DNA of 34,419 bases from Planctomycetota bacterium (GTDB taxonomy: Bacteria; Planctomycetota; JAFGQW01): positions 1-34,419 of the forward strand of contig JAFGQW010000237.1 of assembly GCA_016935485.1 (NCBI GenBank). Direction: 5' to 3'. A model generated the notes under the pieces. That model searched no databases. It worked only from the letters and a program-made list of their open reading frames with translations, and was not told the origin of the DNA. This document shows, one piece after another, positions 7,783 through 17,118 of the stretch. The position numbers and the translations under genes were made by a program. Position 1 is the first letter of the stretch. Each line of letters begins with the position of its first letter.

Positions 7783-9009
7783 ATGCGGTACTTCATGTAT
7801 GGGCTGGTGCTGATCGGCACGCTGGCGTGGCTCGTCTGTGTTCCGGCCGCCACCGCGCAGCCGGTCACCGGCGAGATCGTGCTGTCCAACGCGGGCGGCT
7901 TGTACGGCAACGCCGTGATCGCCATGGGCCGGTTCGGGCCCATCACTACCATCCTGCCGCTGCCGGCGGGTGCCGTGGGCGGTGTCGTCTGCAACCAGGT
8001 TGGCAACGAGGATCTGATCGCGGTCGGCAACGAGATCTGGGGGGTGAACAACGGCATCGTGCGCAAGCTGGCAGGCTCGCTGGCCTTCCCGGTCCAGGGG
8101 CTCGACGTCGATGAGGACTGCACGTGGCTCATGGCCGCGGGGCCGGCGGTTCTGGGACTCAACCCGGTGGCCGGCAAGCGGACCACGGTGGCCGAGGGGT
8201 TCAAGAACGCGAGCGTCGTCAAGTGGAACGGCAGCGACGGCAGCCTGCTGGTGATCGACGCGGGCGACAACACGATCTACGCGGTCGCCCGCGATGGCAC
8301 CAAGCGGATCGTCGCGCAGGTTCCCGGCGTCAAGAGCCTCTGCTGGAACGCGTACACCGGGCACTTCTTCGTCGCCGCTCCCGACATCCTCTACGACATG
8401 ACGCCGGGCGGCGTGCTCACCACGCTGGATACCGGCAAGCCCGGTCTCAAGAACACGACCGACATGTTCCTGCGCAACGACGGCATGCTGCTGGTCGTCC
8501 AGGGCAATGCGGAGCCGACGGGCATCTACTCCTACTACGCCCACAGCGGCCGCTACAACCGCCCGTACGTGGAGAGTCCCTCCGCCGCGCTGGGCATCAA
8601 CCCGATGGGTGTGACCGTCGATCACTACCGCTCGATCTGGCCGGTCGGTGCCACCTCCCGGGTCGGCGAAACCGTGCGCTTCGGCCTGAATCTCCCGCAC
8701 TACAAGGGCAAGTCCTTCGTGGCGGCGCTCAGCTTCGGCCACGCGCCCGGCTTGCGCCTGGGTAACTACCGCCTGCACCTCAATCTGGACACCCTGTTCT
8801 CCACCAGCCTGTCCATCCCGGCCATCTTCCAGAACTACGGCCAGCTCGGCACCAGTGGAACCGCCCGGGTAGCGCTCGCGATTCCGAACGTCGCGGGCCT
8901 GGCAGGCCTGCGCATCTTCATCGGCGCCGTGGTGCTCGACCCCAGCGCCAAGGACGGCGTCGCCATGACGACGTGCGCCTGCGGCTTCACCATTCAGCCC
9001 AAGGAGTGA
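7783..9009 (+). CDS. exported beta-propeller-like protein
   Basis: A 408-residue protein starting at an ATG with GGAGGAG (7769-7775) seven nt upstream. A clean signal peptide is visible: a short MRYF head, a hydrophobic core to ~20, and a probable cleavage after ATA just before QPV. The mature part shows repeating short strand motifs of the kind found in NHL/SMP-30-like propellers (for example GGLYGNAVI, GNEIWGVNNG, DAGDNTIYAV, APDILYDMTP), then a C-terminal ~120-residue beta-rich domain with a CAC pair near the end. It is probably periplasmic or surface-exposed. No catalytic motif is evident and I do not recognise a named family. The gene stands alone, converging on cysN/C. Confidence 0.75.
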   Translation: MRYFMYGLVLIGTLAWLVCVPAATAQPVTGEIVLSNAGGLYGNAVIAMGRFGPITTILPLPAGAVGGVVCNQVGNEDLIAVGNEIWGVNNGIVRKLAGSLAFPVQGLDVDEDCTWLMAAGPAVLGLNPVAGKRTTVAEGFKNASVVKWNGSDGSLLVIDAGDNTIYAVARDGTKRIVAQVPGVKSLCWNAYTGHFFVAAPDILYDMTPGGVLTTLDTGKPGLKNTTDMFLRNDGMLLVVQGNAEPTGIYSYYAHSGRYNRPYVESPSAALGINPMGVTVDHYRSIWPVGATSRVGETVRFGLNLPHYKGKSFVAALSFGHAPGLRLGNYRLHLNLDTLFSTSLSIPAIFQNYGQLGTSGTARVALAIPNVAGLAGLRIFIGAVVLDPSAKDGVAMTTCACGFTIQPKE

Positions 9010-9041
9010 TCGACCCGGCGTTGCGCGCCGGAGCGAGCCGG

Positions 9042-9076
9042 GGGACCAGGGGCGCCGGTGGCGTGCTCCTGGTCCC
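9042..9076. terminator. GC-rich stem-loop between convergent genes
   Basis: Perfect 9-bp inverted repeat GGGACCAGG (9042-9050) and CCTGGTCCC (9068-9076) in the 132-nt gap between convergent genes. There is no T tract, so it may be a weak bidirectional terminator or an mRNA 3'-end stabiliser. Confidence 0.45.
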
Positions 9077-9141
9077 GGTTCCGTACGGAGCGTCGCTTCC
9101 GGATCCCGGGTCTGCCGGGCCGCGTGGCGCCGAGCGCCGCC

Positions 9142-10944
9142 TCAGGACCGGGGGATGACGCCGGCGTTCTCCAGCGCCGCTAGGATGCGCGCGTGGGCCT
9201 CGGCGTGCGGCGGGTAGGCAGCCAGCGGCACCTGGACAAACGGGTCTCCGGCATAGCCCGCCCCGAGCCCGACCGTGACGACCGGATCGGGCTCGACCAG
9301 TGCGGCCACCGACTCCAGGTCGCGGCGGCCGAGATCGCGGGCGGTGGCAACCACGATGAGGCCCGTGTCGAGGAGCAGGTGGGCGACTTCCCCGAAGCGC
9401 CGGAGGTGCTCCTCGGCGTGGGCCGGATCGCCGGTGAGGTCCAGGTCCACGCCGTGCACGACGCTGCCGATGGCCAGGTAGTAGACGTGGCGGCCCGCCT
9501 CGAAGAGCCGGCGCTCCAGATCCCGGGCGAGGTCCTTGCGCCCCGAATCGACCGGCCCGGTGATCATCACCAGCGCCGGCCCGTGCCCGTAGCGCACGCG
9601 GCGCGCCGCCGCGTCCAGACCGCCGGCGATCCACTTGAGCTCCCGGACCCGGGCCGCCCGGCGGTAGGCATCGATCGCGTCCTCGAGCACCTCGCGCACG
9701 ATGCCGCCGCCGGCGATCTCGTAGCTGTCCACGAGCACGAAGCGCCCGGTCTCGGTCGCCTGCGAGGCCACATCGAGGGCGAGGCTCCGCCGGCAGCGTA
9801 GCACGACGTCGCCGACGCCGTGGCGCGCCAAGCGGTCGGCCGCACCGCCCACCGACAGGTCGGCGGCGTCGAGCGTCCGCTCGATGGCCTCCACCACCAC
9901 CGGCGTTTCCCCGCAGCCGAGCTTCATCTTGTACTCGCGGCCCTGCTCGAGGGGCTGATGGGCCATCCAGAACACGCTGGCCCGGATCGAGCCGGCGACC
10001 CGCGCTGGGCGGTCGGGATGGCAGGCGATCTCGCCGCGCCGGATGTAGATCTGCTCGGCGAGCGTCAAGCCGGTCGACACGCCCGCCGCGGCGACGGTAG
10101 GCGCCTCCCCGTGAAAGACCTCGATCGTGGCCACCCGCGACCGCTTGCCGGAGGGAAGGAAGAGGAGCTCGTCTCCGACCGCAAGCCGGCCGGAGGCGAC
10201 CCGGCCGGCGACGATGCGGCGCCGGTCGCCGCCGGCCGCGAACCGGTAGACGTCCTGCACCGGCAGGCGGAGCGGCCCCTCCTCGCCGCCCGGCCGGTCC
10301 TCGAGCGCCTCGAGCGCCCCCAGCACGGTCGGCCCGGCGTACCAGGGCGTGCGCGCCGAGGGGCGGGCGATGTTGTCGCCGTCCCGCGCGCACACCGGGA
10401 TCCAGGCGGCCCCCACGAGTCCGAGCTCGCCCAGGAACGCGCGAAACGTCCCGGCGATCGCCTCGAACGCCGCCCGCTCGAAGCCGACGAGATCCATCTT
10501 GTTCACGAGCACGATCACGTGCTCGATCCCGAGCAGCCCGAGCAGCGTGGCGTGCCGCCGCGAGTTCTCGCGCACCCCCTCGCCCGCGTCGATGACCAGC
10601 AGCGCCGCCTCGGCGCGGGCCGCGCCCGAGATCATGTTGCGCAGAAACTCGATGTGGCCGGGCGCGTCGATGAACAGGTAGTCGCGCGTCTCGCCGCGAA
10701 AGAAGCAGCGCGCCGCGTCGATGGTGATCCCCTGGGTGCGTTCGTCCTTGAGCGCATCCAGGAGAAAGGCATACTCGAAGGGCTTGCCCGTCTGCTCGCA
10801 CAGCGTGCGAACCGCCGCCATCTTGCCGGCCGCCAGCCGGCCGGTGTCCGCCAGCAAGCGGCCGATGACCGTGCTCTTGCCGTGGTCGACGTGCCCCACG
10901 AAGGTCACCGGGAGGCGGCGCCGCTGGCTCCGACCGGCATCCAC
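9142..10944 (-). CDS. cysN: sulfate adenylyltransferase subunit 1 with degenerate APS-kinase domain (CysN/C)
   Basis: A 600-residue protein. The N-terminal GTPase of ATP sulfurylase is intact: G1 GHVDHGKST (17-25), G3 DAPGH (93-97) and G4 NKMD (148-151), followed by EF-Tu-like beta-barrel domains. With CysD it makes adenylyl sulfate (APS) from ATP and sulfate, driven by GTP. The C-terminal ~150 residues align with APS kinase (CysC), but the P-loop GLSGxGKST is GPVDSGRKD (~463-471) and the substrate motif DGDNxRxxL has become AIGSVVHGV, so PAPS synthesis by this domain is doubtful. It starts 1 nt after the cysD stop, so the two form an operon. The N-terminal function is confident; loss of kinase activity is inference. 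Confidence 0.92.
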   Translation of the reverse strand: MDAGRSQRRRLPVTFVGHVDHGKSTVIGRLLADTGRLAAGKMAAVRTLCEQTGKPFEYAFLLDALKDERTQGITIDAARCFFRGETRDYLFIDAPGHIEFLRNMISGAARAEAALLVIDAGEGVRENSRRHATLLGLLGIEHVIVLVNKMDLVGFERAAFEAIAGTFRAFLGELGLVGAAWIPVCARDGDNIARPSARTPWYAGPTVLGALEALEDRPGGEEGPLRLPVQDVYRFAAGGDRRRIVAGRVASGRLAVGDELLFLPSGKRSRVATIEVFHGEAPTVAAAGVSTGLTLAEQIYIRRGEIACHPDRPARVAGSIRASVFWMAHQPLEQGREYKMKLGCGETPVVVEAIERTLDAADLSVGGAADRLARHGVGDVVLRCRRSLALDVASQATETGRFVLVDSYEIAGGGIVREVLEDAIDAYRRAARVRELKWIAGGLDAAARRVRYGHGPALVMITGPVDSGRKDLARDLERRLFEAGRHVYYLAIGSVVHGVDLDLTGDPAHAEEHLRRFGEVAHLLLDTGLIVVATARDLGRRDLESVAALVEPDPVVTVGLGAGYAGDPFVQVPLAAYPPHAEAHARILAALENAGVIPRS

Positions 10945-10945
10945 G

Positions 10946-11833
10946 TCACATGTACCCTTCGCTGCGCAGCCGCTCGAGGCCGCCGCCGTCTTCCTCGTCC
11001 TGGGCGCGTCCCGAGCGCTCGGCCACTCTGGACAGCGACCCGGTCGTGAGCTCCGCCACGATCTCGGCGACCGTCCGCGCCGTGCTCGTCACCGCGCCGG
11101 TGCACGGCGCGCAGCCGAGCGAGCGGTAGCGGCGGCCCTCGCCCCGGTCGAAATAGAGTTCGGTCACCGGGACCGCCTCGCGATCGATGTAGTTCCAGAT
11201 GTCGACCTCGGTCCAGTCCAGCAGCGGATGGATGCGGACGTGCGTGCCCGGAGCGAAGTCGGTCTTGAACTGGTTCCAGAACTCCGGCGGCTGATCCGCG
11301 ACGTCCCAGTCGCCGCGCCGATCCCGGGGCGAGAAGACGCGCTCCTTGGAGCGGCTGCCCTCCTCGTCGGCCCTAAGCCCGACGATGACGCCGGCAAACG
11401 GCCGGCGATCGGTGACCGGGCGGTACTCGCCGGTCGCGGGATCGACGCGGTAGCGCGGCCAGCTCCCGTCGAGCACGTGCTTCAAGGCCTCGGTCTTCAA
11501 GGCCCGGCAGCACTCCAGCCGTGTCAGCGCGCCGCCGGGAAAGGTCGCACCGCGCGCGAGCGCCTCCTCGTTGCGGCCGAAGAGCATCTGGAGCGACCAC
11601 GCCCGGACCAGCCGATCCCGGAACGCGATCATCTCGGGGATCTTGAAGCCGGTGTCGATGTGCACGAGCGGAAACGGCACGTGCCCGAAGAACGCCTTGC
11701 GCGCCAGCCAGAGCAGCGCTGTGGAGTCCTTGCCGACCGACCACAGCATGCACAGGTCGGAGAACTTCGCGTAGGCTTCCCGCAGCACGTAGACGGACTG
11801 GCTTTCGAGCTCGTCGAGGCGATCCATGGGCAT
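10946..11833 (-). CDS. cysD: sulfate adenylyltransferase subunit 2
   Basis: A 295-residue CysD, near the usual ~300. The PP-loop SVGKDS is at residues 32-37, and the family's [28 protein letters not shown] and [15 protein letters not shown] blocks are all present. It is the catalytic ATP-pyrophosphatase subunit that adenylates sulfate, working with the GTPase encoded immediately downstream. The chosen start is ATG 11833 (MPMDRL); ATG 11827 is equally possible, and no strong Shine-Dalgarno separates them. The open frame continues upstream but with Arg/Pro-rich shadow sequence. It is divergent from the HtrA gene at 12145 across a 311-nt gap. The pair serves assimilatory or modification sulfate activation in the cytoplasm. 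Confidence 0.94.
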   Translation of the reverse strand: MPMDRLDELESQSVYVLREAYAKFSDLCMLWSVGKDSTALLWLARKAFFGHVPFPLVHIDTGFKIPEMIAFRDRLVRAWSLQMLFGRNEEALARGATFPGGALTRLECCRALKTEALKHVLDGSWPRYRVDPATGEYRPVTDRRPFAGVIVGLRADEEGSRSKERVFSPRDRRGDWDVADQPPEFWNQFKTDFAPGTHVRIHPLLDWTEVDIWNYIDREAVPVTELYFDRGEGRRYRSLGCAPCTGAVTSTARTVAEIVAELTTGSLSRVAERSGRAQDEEDGGGLERLRSEGYM

Positions 11834-12144
11834 AATCCATAGCGCGGGCACGGCACGCGGCCCACAGTCCTCGGCGGTCCGCGGGCGCGGCGCGGTGCGC
11901 GACCGCGGCGCCGTCCGGTCTGGCCACGCCGCGAGACCCTCTTCGGAATCCGGGCCGCGCGACTGTGGGGCCTGTCGGCGCCCGCACCACGAATCCCGCC
12001 GAGCCGACGGCCGATGCTCGCGCGGCCGGCCGGAGGAGCTCGCGCAAGTCCGTCGACCGGACGGCGCCGCCGTGATATAAGTAGACTGTCCGCCGCCTCC
12101 CATGCGCGCCCGGCTCGCACCGGGCCGAGATTGCGAGAAAGCCC
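11834..12144. other. divergent intergenic region cysD / htrA
   Basis: This 311-nt region separates two divergent transcription units. It is mostly GC-rich with no credible gene. The only distinctive part is an AT-rich patch at 12074-12084 that supplies the promoter annotated separately. I found no riboswitch-like element for the sulfur genes. Confidence 0.5.
12053..12081 (+). promoter_or_regulatory. probable promoter of htrA operon
   Basis: TCGACC (12053-12058; 4 of 6 matches to TTGACA), a 17-nt spacer, and TATAAG (12076-12081; 5 of 6 matches to TATAAT). It is the only AT-rich patch in the region and lies 63 nt before the GTG at 12145. Read as a sigma70-type promoter. Confidence 0.45.
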
Positions 12145-13230
12145 GTGACCCCGATCGTTGCCCGCGCCCGCCCGCTCGGGCTCCTGCCGGTCGCTGTCGC
12201 TCTCCTCGTGCTCGCGGCCGGGGTGCCGGCGGGCGCGCAGGACGCCGCCGACGAGCTGGCGGTCACGCGGTTTCGGGCCATCGAGAGGGCGGTGGTCGAG
12301 GTGGTCCAGAAGGTGCGGCCCGCCACCGTGGCGATCCTGGCGCTGCGCCGCGTCGAGTTCGAGGGGAACACGCGCTACGCCGCCATGAGCGGCGGCTCCG
12401 GGGTGATCATCGACCCGGACGGCTACATCGTCACCAACGACCACGTGGCCGGCCACTGCGACGCGCTCCAGGTCGTGCTCGCCGGCGGGCGCAAGGTCCC
12501 GGCCGAGCTCGTGGCCAAGGACGAGAAGGGCGACATCGCGCTCCTGAAGATCGAGGGCCGGCGCCTGCCCGCCGTGCCGCTCGGCGACTCCGGCAAGGTG
12601 CAGGTCGGCGAATGGGTCCTCGCCGTCGGCAACCCCTTCTTCCTCGGCGCGCGCGGCGAACCCGTGGTCACCGTCGGGGTCGTGAGCGGCAAGAATCGCG
12701 TGCTCGGCGGGCGCTGGGAGTACACCGACTCGATCCAGATCGACGCCGCGATCAACCCCGGCAACTCCGGCGGACCGCTCTTCAACCTGAAGGGCGAGCT
12801 GATCGGCATCAACGGCAAGATCGCCACGCGCGAGGGCGTGCGCGCCAATACCGGGGCCGGCTACGCCATCCCGGTGGACGTGGTGAAGTCCTTCCTGCCC
12901 CGCCTGCGCCGCGGCCAGGACATCGAGCGCGGCTACAGCGGTCTCATGCTCGACAGCGAGCCGGTGCCGCGCGGCGTGCGCGTCAAGGCGGTGGCGCGGG
13001 GCAGTCCCGCCGACGAACAGCACCTCAAGGAAGGCGACATCATCCTGTCCGTGAACGGCCGGACGGTGAACAACGCCCGGGAGTACATCAACCTCGTGAG
13101 CCCGCTGACGGCCGGCAAGATCCTCACGCTGCAGGTCAACCGCCAGGGGCGAACGCGCGCGGTCCGGATCACGCTGGCGGTCGATCCGGCCCGCCAGAAG
13201 GCCGCGGAGGCGCGCAAGGCCTCGAAGTAG
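12145..13230 (+). CDS. periplasmic HtrA/Deg-type serine protease with one PDZ domain
   Basis: A 361-residue HtrA protease beginning with GTG. A signal peptide is visible (hydrophobic [14 protein letters not shown], cleavage near AGA-QD at ~31). The trypsin-like domain has the complete triad: His100 in TNDHV, Asp130 in GDIALLKI and Ser208 in GNSGGP. A single PDZ domain follows (~255-345, [19 protein letters not shown]). The short total length matches one-PDZ DegS/HtrA-type enzymes. It is expected to degrade or sense misfolded envelope proteins. A 36-nt gap and shared direction tie it to the next gene, which encodes an HtrA-like protein without full triads, so the two probably act together. Confidence 0.9.
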   Translation: MTPIVARARPLGLLPVAVALLVLAAGVPAGAQDAADELAVTRFRAIERAVVEVVQKVRPATVAILALRRVEFEGNTRYAAMSGGSGVIIDPDGYIVTNDHVAGHCDALQVVLAGGRKVPAELVAKDEKGDIALLKIEGRRLPAVPLGDSGKVQVGEWVLAVGNPFFLGARGEPVVTVGVVSGKNRVLGGRWEYTDSIQIDAAINPGNSGGPLFNLKGELIGINGKIATREGVRANTGAGYAIPVDVVKSFLPRLRRGQDIERGYSGLMLDSEPVPRGVRVKAVARGSPADEQHLKEGDIILSVNGRTVNNAREYINLVSPLTAGKILTLQVNRQGRTRAVRITLAVDPARQKAAEARKASK

Positions 13231-13265
13231 GGCCGCGCGAACCGCGGGAAGGAAGGCAGCCGCCC

Positions 13266-15206
13266 GTGAACAGCAGGTCTTTCGCGCGACCGCCGCGGAC
13301 GGGTCGGTTCGGCGTCGCGGCGGTACTGCTCGCGCTCGGATGCGCGGTCCGCGCGCCGGCGCAGCCGCCGGATCGGTCCGGACTCTTCGCGATCCAGCAG
13401 GACCTGGTGCAGCTCGTCGACAAGCTCACGCCCGCGGTCGTTCGGGTGGCGGCGCGCTATACCGGCGTCATCGTGGACGGACGCGGCTACGTGCTCTCGG
13501 ACGTTGCCGCGGTGCCGGCCCAGTTCGGCGCCGACCTCAGAATCCCCGTCGAGCTCGCCTCGGGGCGGATCGTGGACGCTCAGCCGATCTGGCGCGCCGA
13601 GAAGAGCCGGACCGCCCTGCTCAAGATCTTGAAGGGCGCACGCTATCCGCACATCCCCGCCGGCGACAGCGACGCGCTCGCCGTGGGAGCGCTCGCACTC
13701 ACCATCGGCAACGCCTTCAACCAGGCCAGCCAGGGCGGCCAGCCCGCGGTCACGGTCGGGCACATTGCCGGCCTGGAAGCGGCGGGCGCGGGCGCCGGGA
13801 TTGCAGTCGGCACGATCATCACCACCGCCGCCATCAATCCGGGCACCTCGGGCGGCCCGCTGATCGACGCAGCCGGATCGATCATCGGCATCAATGACCA
13901 GCGCCGCGGATCGGGCGACATGGGGCTCGTGATGCCGATCAACTTCGTGCGCGAGTCCTATGCCGGGTGTGAGGAGGCTTATCGCGTGCTGAGTCTCGGC
14001 GCGCAGAAGCCGATCGGCGCCCGCCGCCACATCGGTTTCATGGACCGGGCCGTCGTCCGGGCGGCACAGTCGGCGAACCGCTCGATCGCCAGCCTCGTGA
14101 TCGAGCGCGCCGCCGCGTCCGGCGCGCCGGCGGGCGGGGCCCCCGTGGCGCAGGCCGAGAAGGCCGCACCCGAGGAGAAGGACGGACCCGAAGGGGATCC
14201 GGGAGATCCCGAGAGCGCGGCGCCACCGGCAGCTCCCAAGGCGACGCCGGACGAGCCCCTGCGCCCGCCGCCGAAGGAGAGAAACGACGGCCTGAAGCCG
14301 CTCCCGCCGCCGCGGCAGCCGGCGCCCGCGCCCCGCGAAGGCGGCCAGCGCCCGCCGAGCCCGCCGCCTGTGAAGGTCGACCGACGCGACGGTCCGGTCA
14401 CCGGCGTGGTGATCTCTCCCGACGGGCTGATTCTGACCGCTCAAGACAACCTCTGGGAGACGGCCGACCAGAAGATCCAGCGGATCGAGGTGATTCTCCC
14501 CGACGGGCGGAAGCTCGAGGCCACGCGACTCGGCACCGACCGGATGCGGGGCCTCGCCTTGCTCCGGGTGGCAACGACGGATCTCGCCACGCTCCCGGAG
14601 GCGGGCCGGGACGAGGTGGAGATCGGCAGCTTCGTGGCGGTGGTGGCCAATCCCTACGGAACGCAGCGCTACAAGCAGGAGCCATTCCTGACGTGGGGCA
14701 TGCTCAGCGCGCGCAACCAGCTCGACCCGGCCAAGTCGGCCTACCAGACCGACGCCTGGGTGAACCAGGCCAACCAGGGCGGGGCGCTGATCGACATGGA
14801 GGGGCGTCTGCTGGGCATCACGCTGCTCCACAATCCGGCGCGCTACGGGCTCAACTCCGGCATCGGCTTCGCCATCCCCATGTGGGCGATCCGGCCGGTG
14901 CTGGACCGGCTGGCCCGCGGCGAGGAGGTCCATGCCGGCTACCTCGGTGTCAGGCTCGCGCCCGTCTTCGAGCCGGAGATCCACGGCGTGCGCGTGGTCG
15001 AGGTAGTGCGGCACAGCCCGGCCGATCGCGGCGGCCTGCAGGCCGGAGATCGCGTCCTTTCCGTGAACGGATTCAGCCCCGCGGACATGCTGGAGCTTCT
15101 GGCGGAACTGGCCGGTCTCTGTGACGGCGACGCGGTGGCGCTCGAGATCGAGCGCAGCGGCACCACTCACCGCCTGACCATCCCGGCCGAGCGCCGCGGC
15201 CCCTGA
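13266..15206 (+). CDS. exported protein with two catalytically incomplete HtrA-like domains and a PDZ
   Basis: A 646-residue protein starting at GTG 13266 with GGAAGGAAGG (13247-13256) as ribosome site. It has an N-terminal export signal (FGVAAVLLALGCAV). First trypsin-like domain (~35-250): the His position is Ala81 (LSDVAAV), the Asp position is Arg115, only Ser195 of NPGTSGGP is kept. A Pro/Glu-rich linker spans ~285-375. Second domain (~375-550): His becomes Asp394 (TAQDN), Asp becomes Gly429, Ser becomes Gln504 (NQGG). A C-terminal PDZ lies at ~560-640. It is therefore a predicted non-proteolytic HtrA paralogue, encoded just after an active one, perhaps a substrate adaptor, chaperone or regulator. 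The residue changes are read directly; the role is inference. Confidence 0.82.
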   Translation: MNSRSFARPPRTGRFGVAAVLLALGCAVRAPAQPPDRSGLFAIQQDLVQLVDKLTPAVVRVAARYTGVIVDGRGYVLSDVAAVPAQFGADLRIPVELASGRIVDAQPIWRAEKSRTALLKILKGARYPHIPAGDSDALAVGALALTIGNAFNQASQGGQPAVTVGHIAGLEAAGAGAGIAVGTIITTAAINPGTSGGPLIDAAGSIIGINDQRRGSGDMGLVMPINFVRESYAGCEEAYRVLSLGAQKPIGARRHIGFMDRAVVRAAQSANRSIASLVIERAAASGAPAGGAPVAQAEKAAPEEKDGPEGDPGDPESAAPPAAPKATPDEPLRPPPKERNDGLKPLPPPRQPAPAPREGGQRPPSPPPVKVDRRDGPVTGVVISPDGLILTAQDNLWETADQKIQRIEVILPDGRKLEATRLGTDRMRGLALLRVATTDLATLPEAGRDEVEIGSFVAVVANPYGTQRYKQEPFLTWGMLSARNQLDPAKSAYQTDAWVNQANQGGALIDMEGRLLGITLLHNPARYGLNSGIGFAIPMWAIRPVLDRLARGEEVHAGYLGVRLAPVFEPEIHGVRVVEVVRHSPADRGGLQAGDRVLSVNGFSPADMLELLAELAGLCDGDAVALEIERSGTTHRLTIPAERRGP

Positions 15207-15266
15207 GCGCGGTCAGGGGAGCGAGCGTAGAGGAGAGGATTACTGCGCTGCGGGACGTTCGGTGGT

Positions 15267-15602
15267 TCAGCGCACCGGAGTGGGGGGCGCGACCGCCGGA
15301 CTCCGGTGCGCCGGCAGGATCTCGTGCATCTCGCCCGCCGCGAGATCGAGGAACCGACCGTCAAGCCGGATCTCGCGGCTGGTCAGGATCAGGATCTCGT
15401 GGTCGTTCAGGCGGTAGAGCCGACCGTCGCCCACGTTCCGGGCGTCGACACTGAGCTCGTAGACGTCGCGCAAGAGGAAGCGAAAGCCCTGAAGATCCAC
15501 GGCGAGGCCTTCCGGGCGGCTCTCCACGCGAAGGCTCGTGGCCATCGTCGCGCAGCCGCCGGCGAGCACCAGCCCCGCCAGGAGCACCATTCCGTACCGC
15601 AC
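15267..15602 (-). CDS. small predicted lipoprotein
   Basis: A 111-residue protein. The GTG at 15602 is preceded by GGAAAGGA about nine nt upstream; ATG 15590 is a later alternative. A lipobox LAGGC follows a hydrophobic stretch (MVLLAGLVLAGGC), so it is probably lipid-anchored. The mature part is short and beta-rich (alternating hydrophobic strands such as GFRFLLRDVYELSVDA and HEILILTSREIRLDG) and ends in a Pro-rich tail. No family recognised. It converges on the pseudo-HtrA gene and is divergent from the glycosyltransferase. Confidence 0.7.
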   Translation of the reverse strand: MRYGMVLLAGLVLAGGCATMATSLRVESRPEGLAVDLQGFRFLLRDVYELSVDARNVGDGRLYRLNDHEILILTSREIRLDGRFLDLAAGEMHEILPAHRSPAVAPPTPVR

Positions 15603-15687
15603 TGGATCGTCCTTTCCGCGCCGGCCCGCCATCCCGGCGCCACGCGACAGTTTGCACGATACCGGGCGCATCGCGCAACCGAAACGT

Positions 15688-15713
15688 GAAAAACGCCCCT
15701 GGGGCATTTTTTC
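15688..15713. terminator. terminator-like hairpin 1 (CGCCCC T GGGGCA)
   Basis: Inverted repeat: GAAAAACGCCCC, a central T, then GGGGCATTTTTTC, with one C/A mismatch. It has A and T tracts on either side, so it would resemble an intrinsic terminator on both strands. It lies between two divergent gene starts, where a terminator is not expected. Confidence 0.6.
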
Positions 15714-15728
15714 CGCGAACCACCCCCT

Positions 15729-15765
15729 ATCTGAAAAAAACGCCCCTGGGGCGTTTTTTTCAGAT
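15729..15765. terminator. terminator-like hairpin 2 (perfect 18-bp inverted repeat)
   Basis: Perfect 18-nt arms around one central T: ATCTG, seven A, CGCCCC / T / GGGGCG, seven T, CAGAT. Same core as hairpin 1 sixteen nt upstream. It ends only 8 nt before the first possible ATG of the glycosyltransferase, so it would either terminate transcription entering that gene or act as an operator over its promoter. Confidence 0.7.
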
Positions 15766-15782
15766 GCGCTACGATGACCGCC

Positions 15783-16949
15783 ATGGCGGACTCGACCCCA
15801 CGGCGCATCGCCTACTGGCTTGAATACCCGACCATCAGCGGCGGCGAACGCTCGCTGCTCGCGCTCGTCGGCGCACTCGACCGCCGCCGGTACGAGCCCT
15901 TCGCGCTCATGCCGGCCGACAGTCCGGTAGCGGCTGCGCTCCGGAAGGCTGGCGTCGAGGTTGCCGCCGACCCGGGCGACGACCGGCAGCGGACGGACTG
16001 GCTCCGCCAGCACACCATCGCCCTGATCCACGCCAACTCGCTCGCCATGGGCTGCCGGTCCGGACCGCTCGGCCTGGCGGCGGGCGTGCCCGCGGTCGCG
16101 CACGTCCGCGATATCATGCGGATCGGTCGTCGGCGCCGCGAAGCGCTGCTGCTGAACCGCCGCCTCCTCGCCGTCTCCCGAGCCGTCGCCGAGGCGCTCT
16201 CGGCGCAGGGCGTCGAGCGCGCGCGGCTCCAGGTCATCTACAACGGAATCGACGCGAGCGCCTTCCCGCCGCGCGCTGCCGCCGCCAAGGAACTGCGGCA
16301 CGAGCTCGGGCTCGCCGCGGATTGCCCGGTCGTCGGCAATGTCGGACAGATCTGCCTCCGCAAGGGCCAGGACCTGTTCCTCCGCGCCGCCGGCCGGATC
16401 GCCGCCGCCGCGCCGGACGCGCACTTCGCGCTGATCGGCGCGCGCTTTTCGACCAAGGCCGAGAGCCGCGCGTTCGACAGCGCCCTTCGCGAGACCGCCA
16501 GCCGGCCGCCGCTAGCCGGCCGCGTGCACTTTCTCGGCTGGCGCGCGGACGCCTCACGCCTCATCGCGGGGCTCTCGGTGCTGGCCCACTCCGCCCACCA
16601 GGAACCGCTGGGCCGTGTGCTCCTCGAGGCGCTGGCCGCGGGCACGCCGGTCGTGGCGACAGCCGTCGGCGGAACAGCGGAGATCATCGAAGACGAAGTC
16701 TGCGGCCTACTCGTGCCTCCGGCGGACGACGCGGCCCTCGCCGATGCCGTGCTGCGGCTCCTCGATCGTGGACCGCTCGCCGGCTGCCTCGCGGCGGCCG
16801 GGCGGGATCGCGTGTGGACGCGGTTCGATCCGGCGGTCGCCGCCGCGCGGGTACAGTCCCTCTACGACGAGGTGCTCGCGGCCGGCCGCTCCCCGGACAG
16901 CGGCAACGGACGTCGACTCCCGGATGTCTGCGCAGGGGCGGACTCGTGA
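15783..16949 (+). CDS. GT4-type glycosyltransferase
   Basis: A 388-residue GT-B glycosyltransferase of the GT4 kind. The N-terminal half carries the acceptor-side SGGERSLLAL motif and NSLAMGC; the C-terminal nucleotide-sugar domain shows VGNVGQICLRKGQDLFLRA and the E-x7-E motif in HQEPLGRVLLEA, followed by GTPVVAT. It transfers a sugar from an activated donor, probably in cell-surface polysaccharide or glycolipid synthesis, but donor and acceptor cannot be told. The start is uncertain: ATG 15774 is in frame, but neither has a Shine-Dalgarno, and TACGAT at 15770-15775 would suit a leaderless start at 15783. It ends against a GC-rich repeat. Confidence 0.9.
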   Translation: MADSTPRRIAYWLEYPTISGGERSLLALVGALDRRRYEPFALMPADSPVAAALRKAGVEVAADPGDDRQRTDWLRQHTIALIHANSLAMGCRSGPLGLAAGVPAVAHVRDIMRIGRRRREALLLNRRLLAVSRAVAEALSAQGVERARLQVIYNGIDASAFPPRAAAAKELRHELGLAADCPVVGNVGQICLRKGQDLFLRAAGRIAAAAPDAHFALIGARFSTKAESRAFDSALRETASRPPLAGRVHFLGWRADASRLIAGLSVLAHSAHQEPLGRVLLEALAAGTPVVATAVGGTAEIIEDEVCGLLVPPADDAALADAVLRLLDRGPLAGCLAAAGRDRVWTRFDPAVAAARVQSLYDEVLAAGRSPDSGNGRRLPDVCAGADS

Positions 16950-16952
16950 GTC

Positions 16953-17030
16953 CCGCGGGCGCCACCCGCCCGCGCCACCCGAGCGCGCGCCCTTCGCGCG
17001 CGACACCCCCACGCGCACCCGCACCCGCAC
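16953..17030 (+). repeat. GC-rich dispersed repeat, copy A
   Basis: Near-identical to the reverse complement of the tandem units at 25185-25316 and similar to 17941-18008: CGCGGGCGCC, CCGCCCGCGCCAC, CGAGCGCGCGC, CGCGCGCGACACCC, then CACCCGCAC. It starts 4 nt after the glycosyltransferase stop and runs directly into the palindrome at 17031. Confidence 0.7.
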
Positions 17031-17055
17031 GGGAACGGGGTCAGACCCCGTTCCC
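17031..17055. repeat. perfect GGGGTCAGACCCC palindrome
   Basis: Core GGGGTCAGACCCC (17037-17049) within perfect 12-nt arms beginning GGGAAC and ending GTTCCC. Same core family as 4-84. It is fused to the end of repeat copy A. Confidence 0.7.
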
Positions 17056-17118
17056 ACCTTCTCGTTCCCACCCCCCTCGCGCTTTCCGCCTGCCCTGGCG
17101 GCCCGCCGGGATCTCGCG

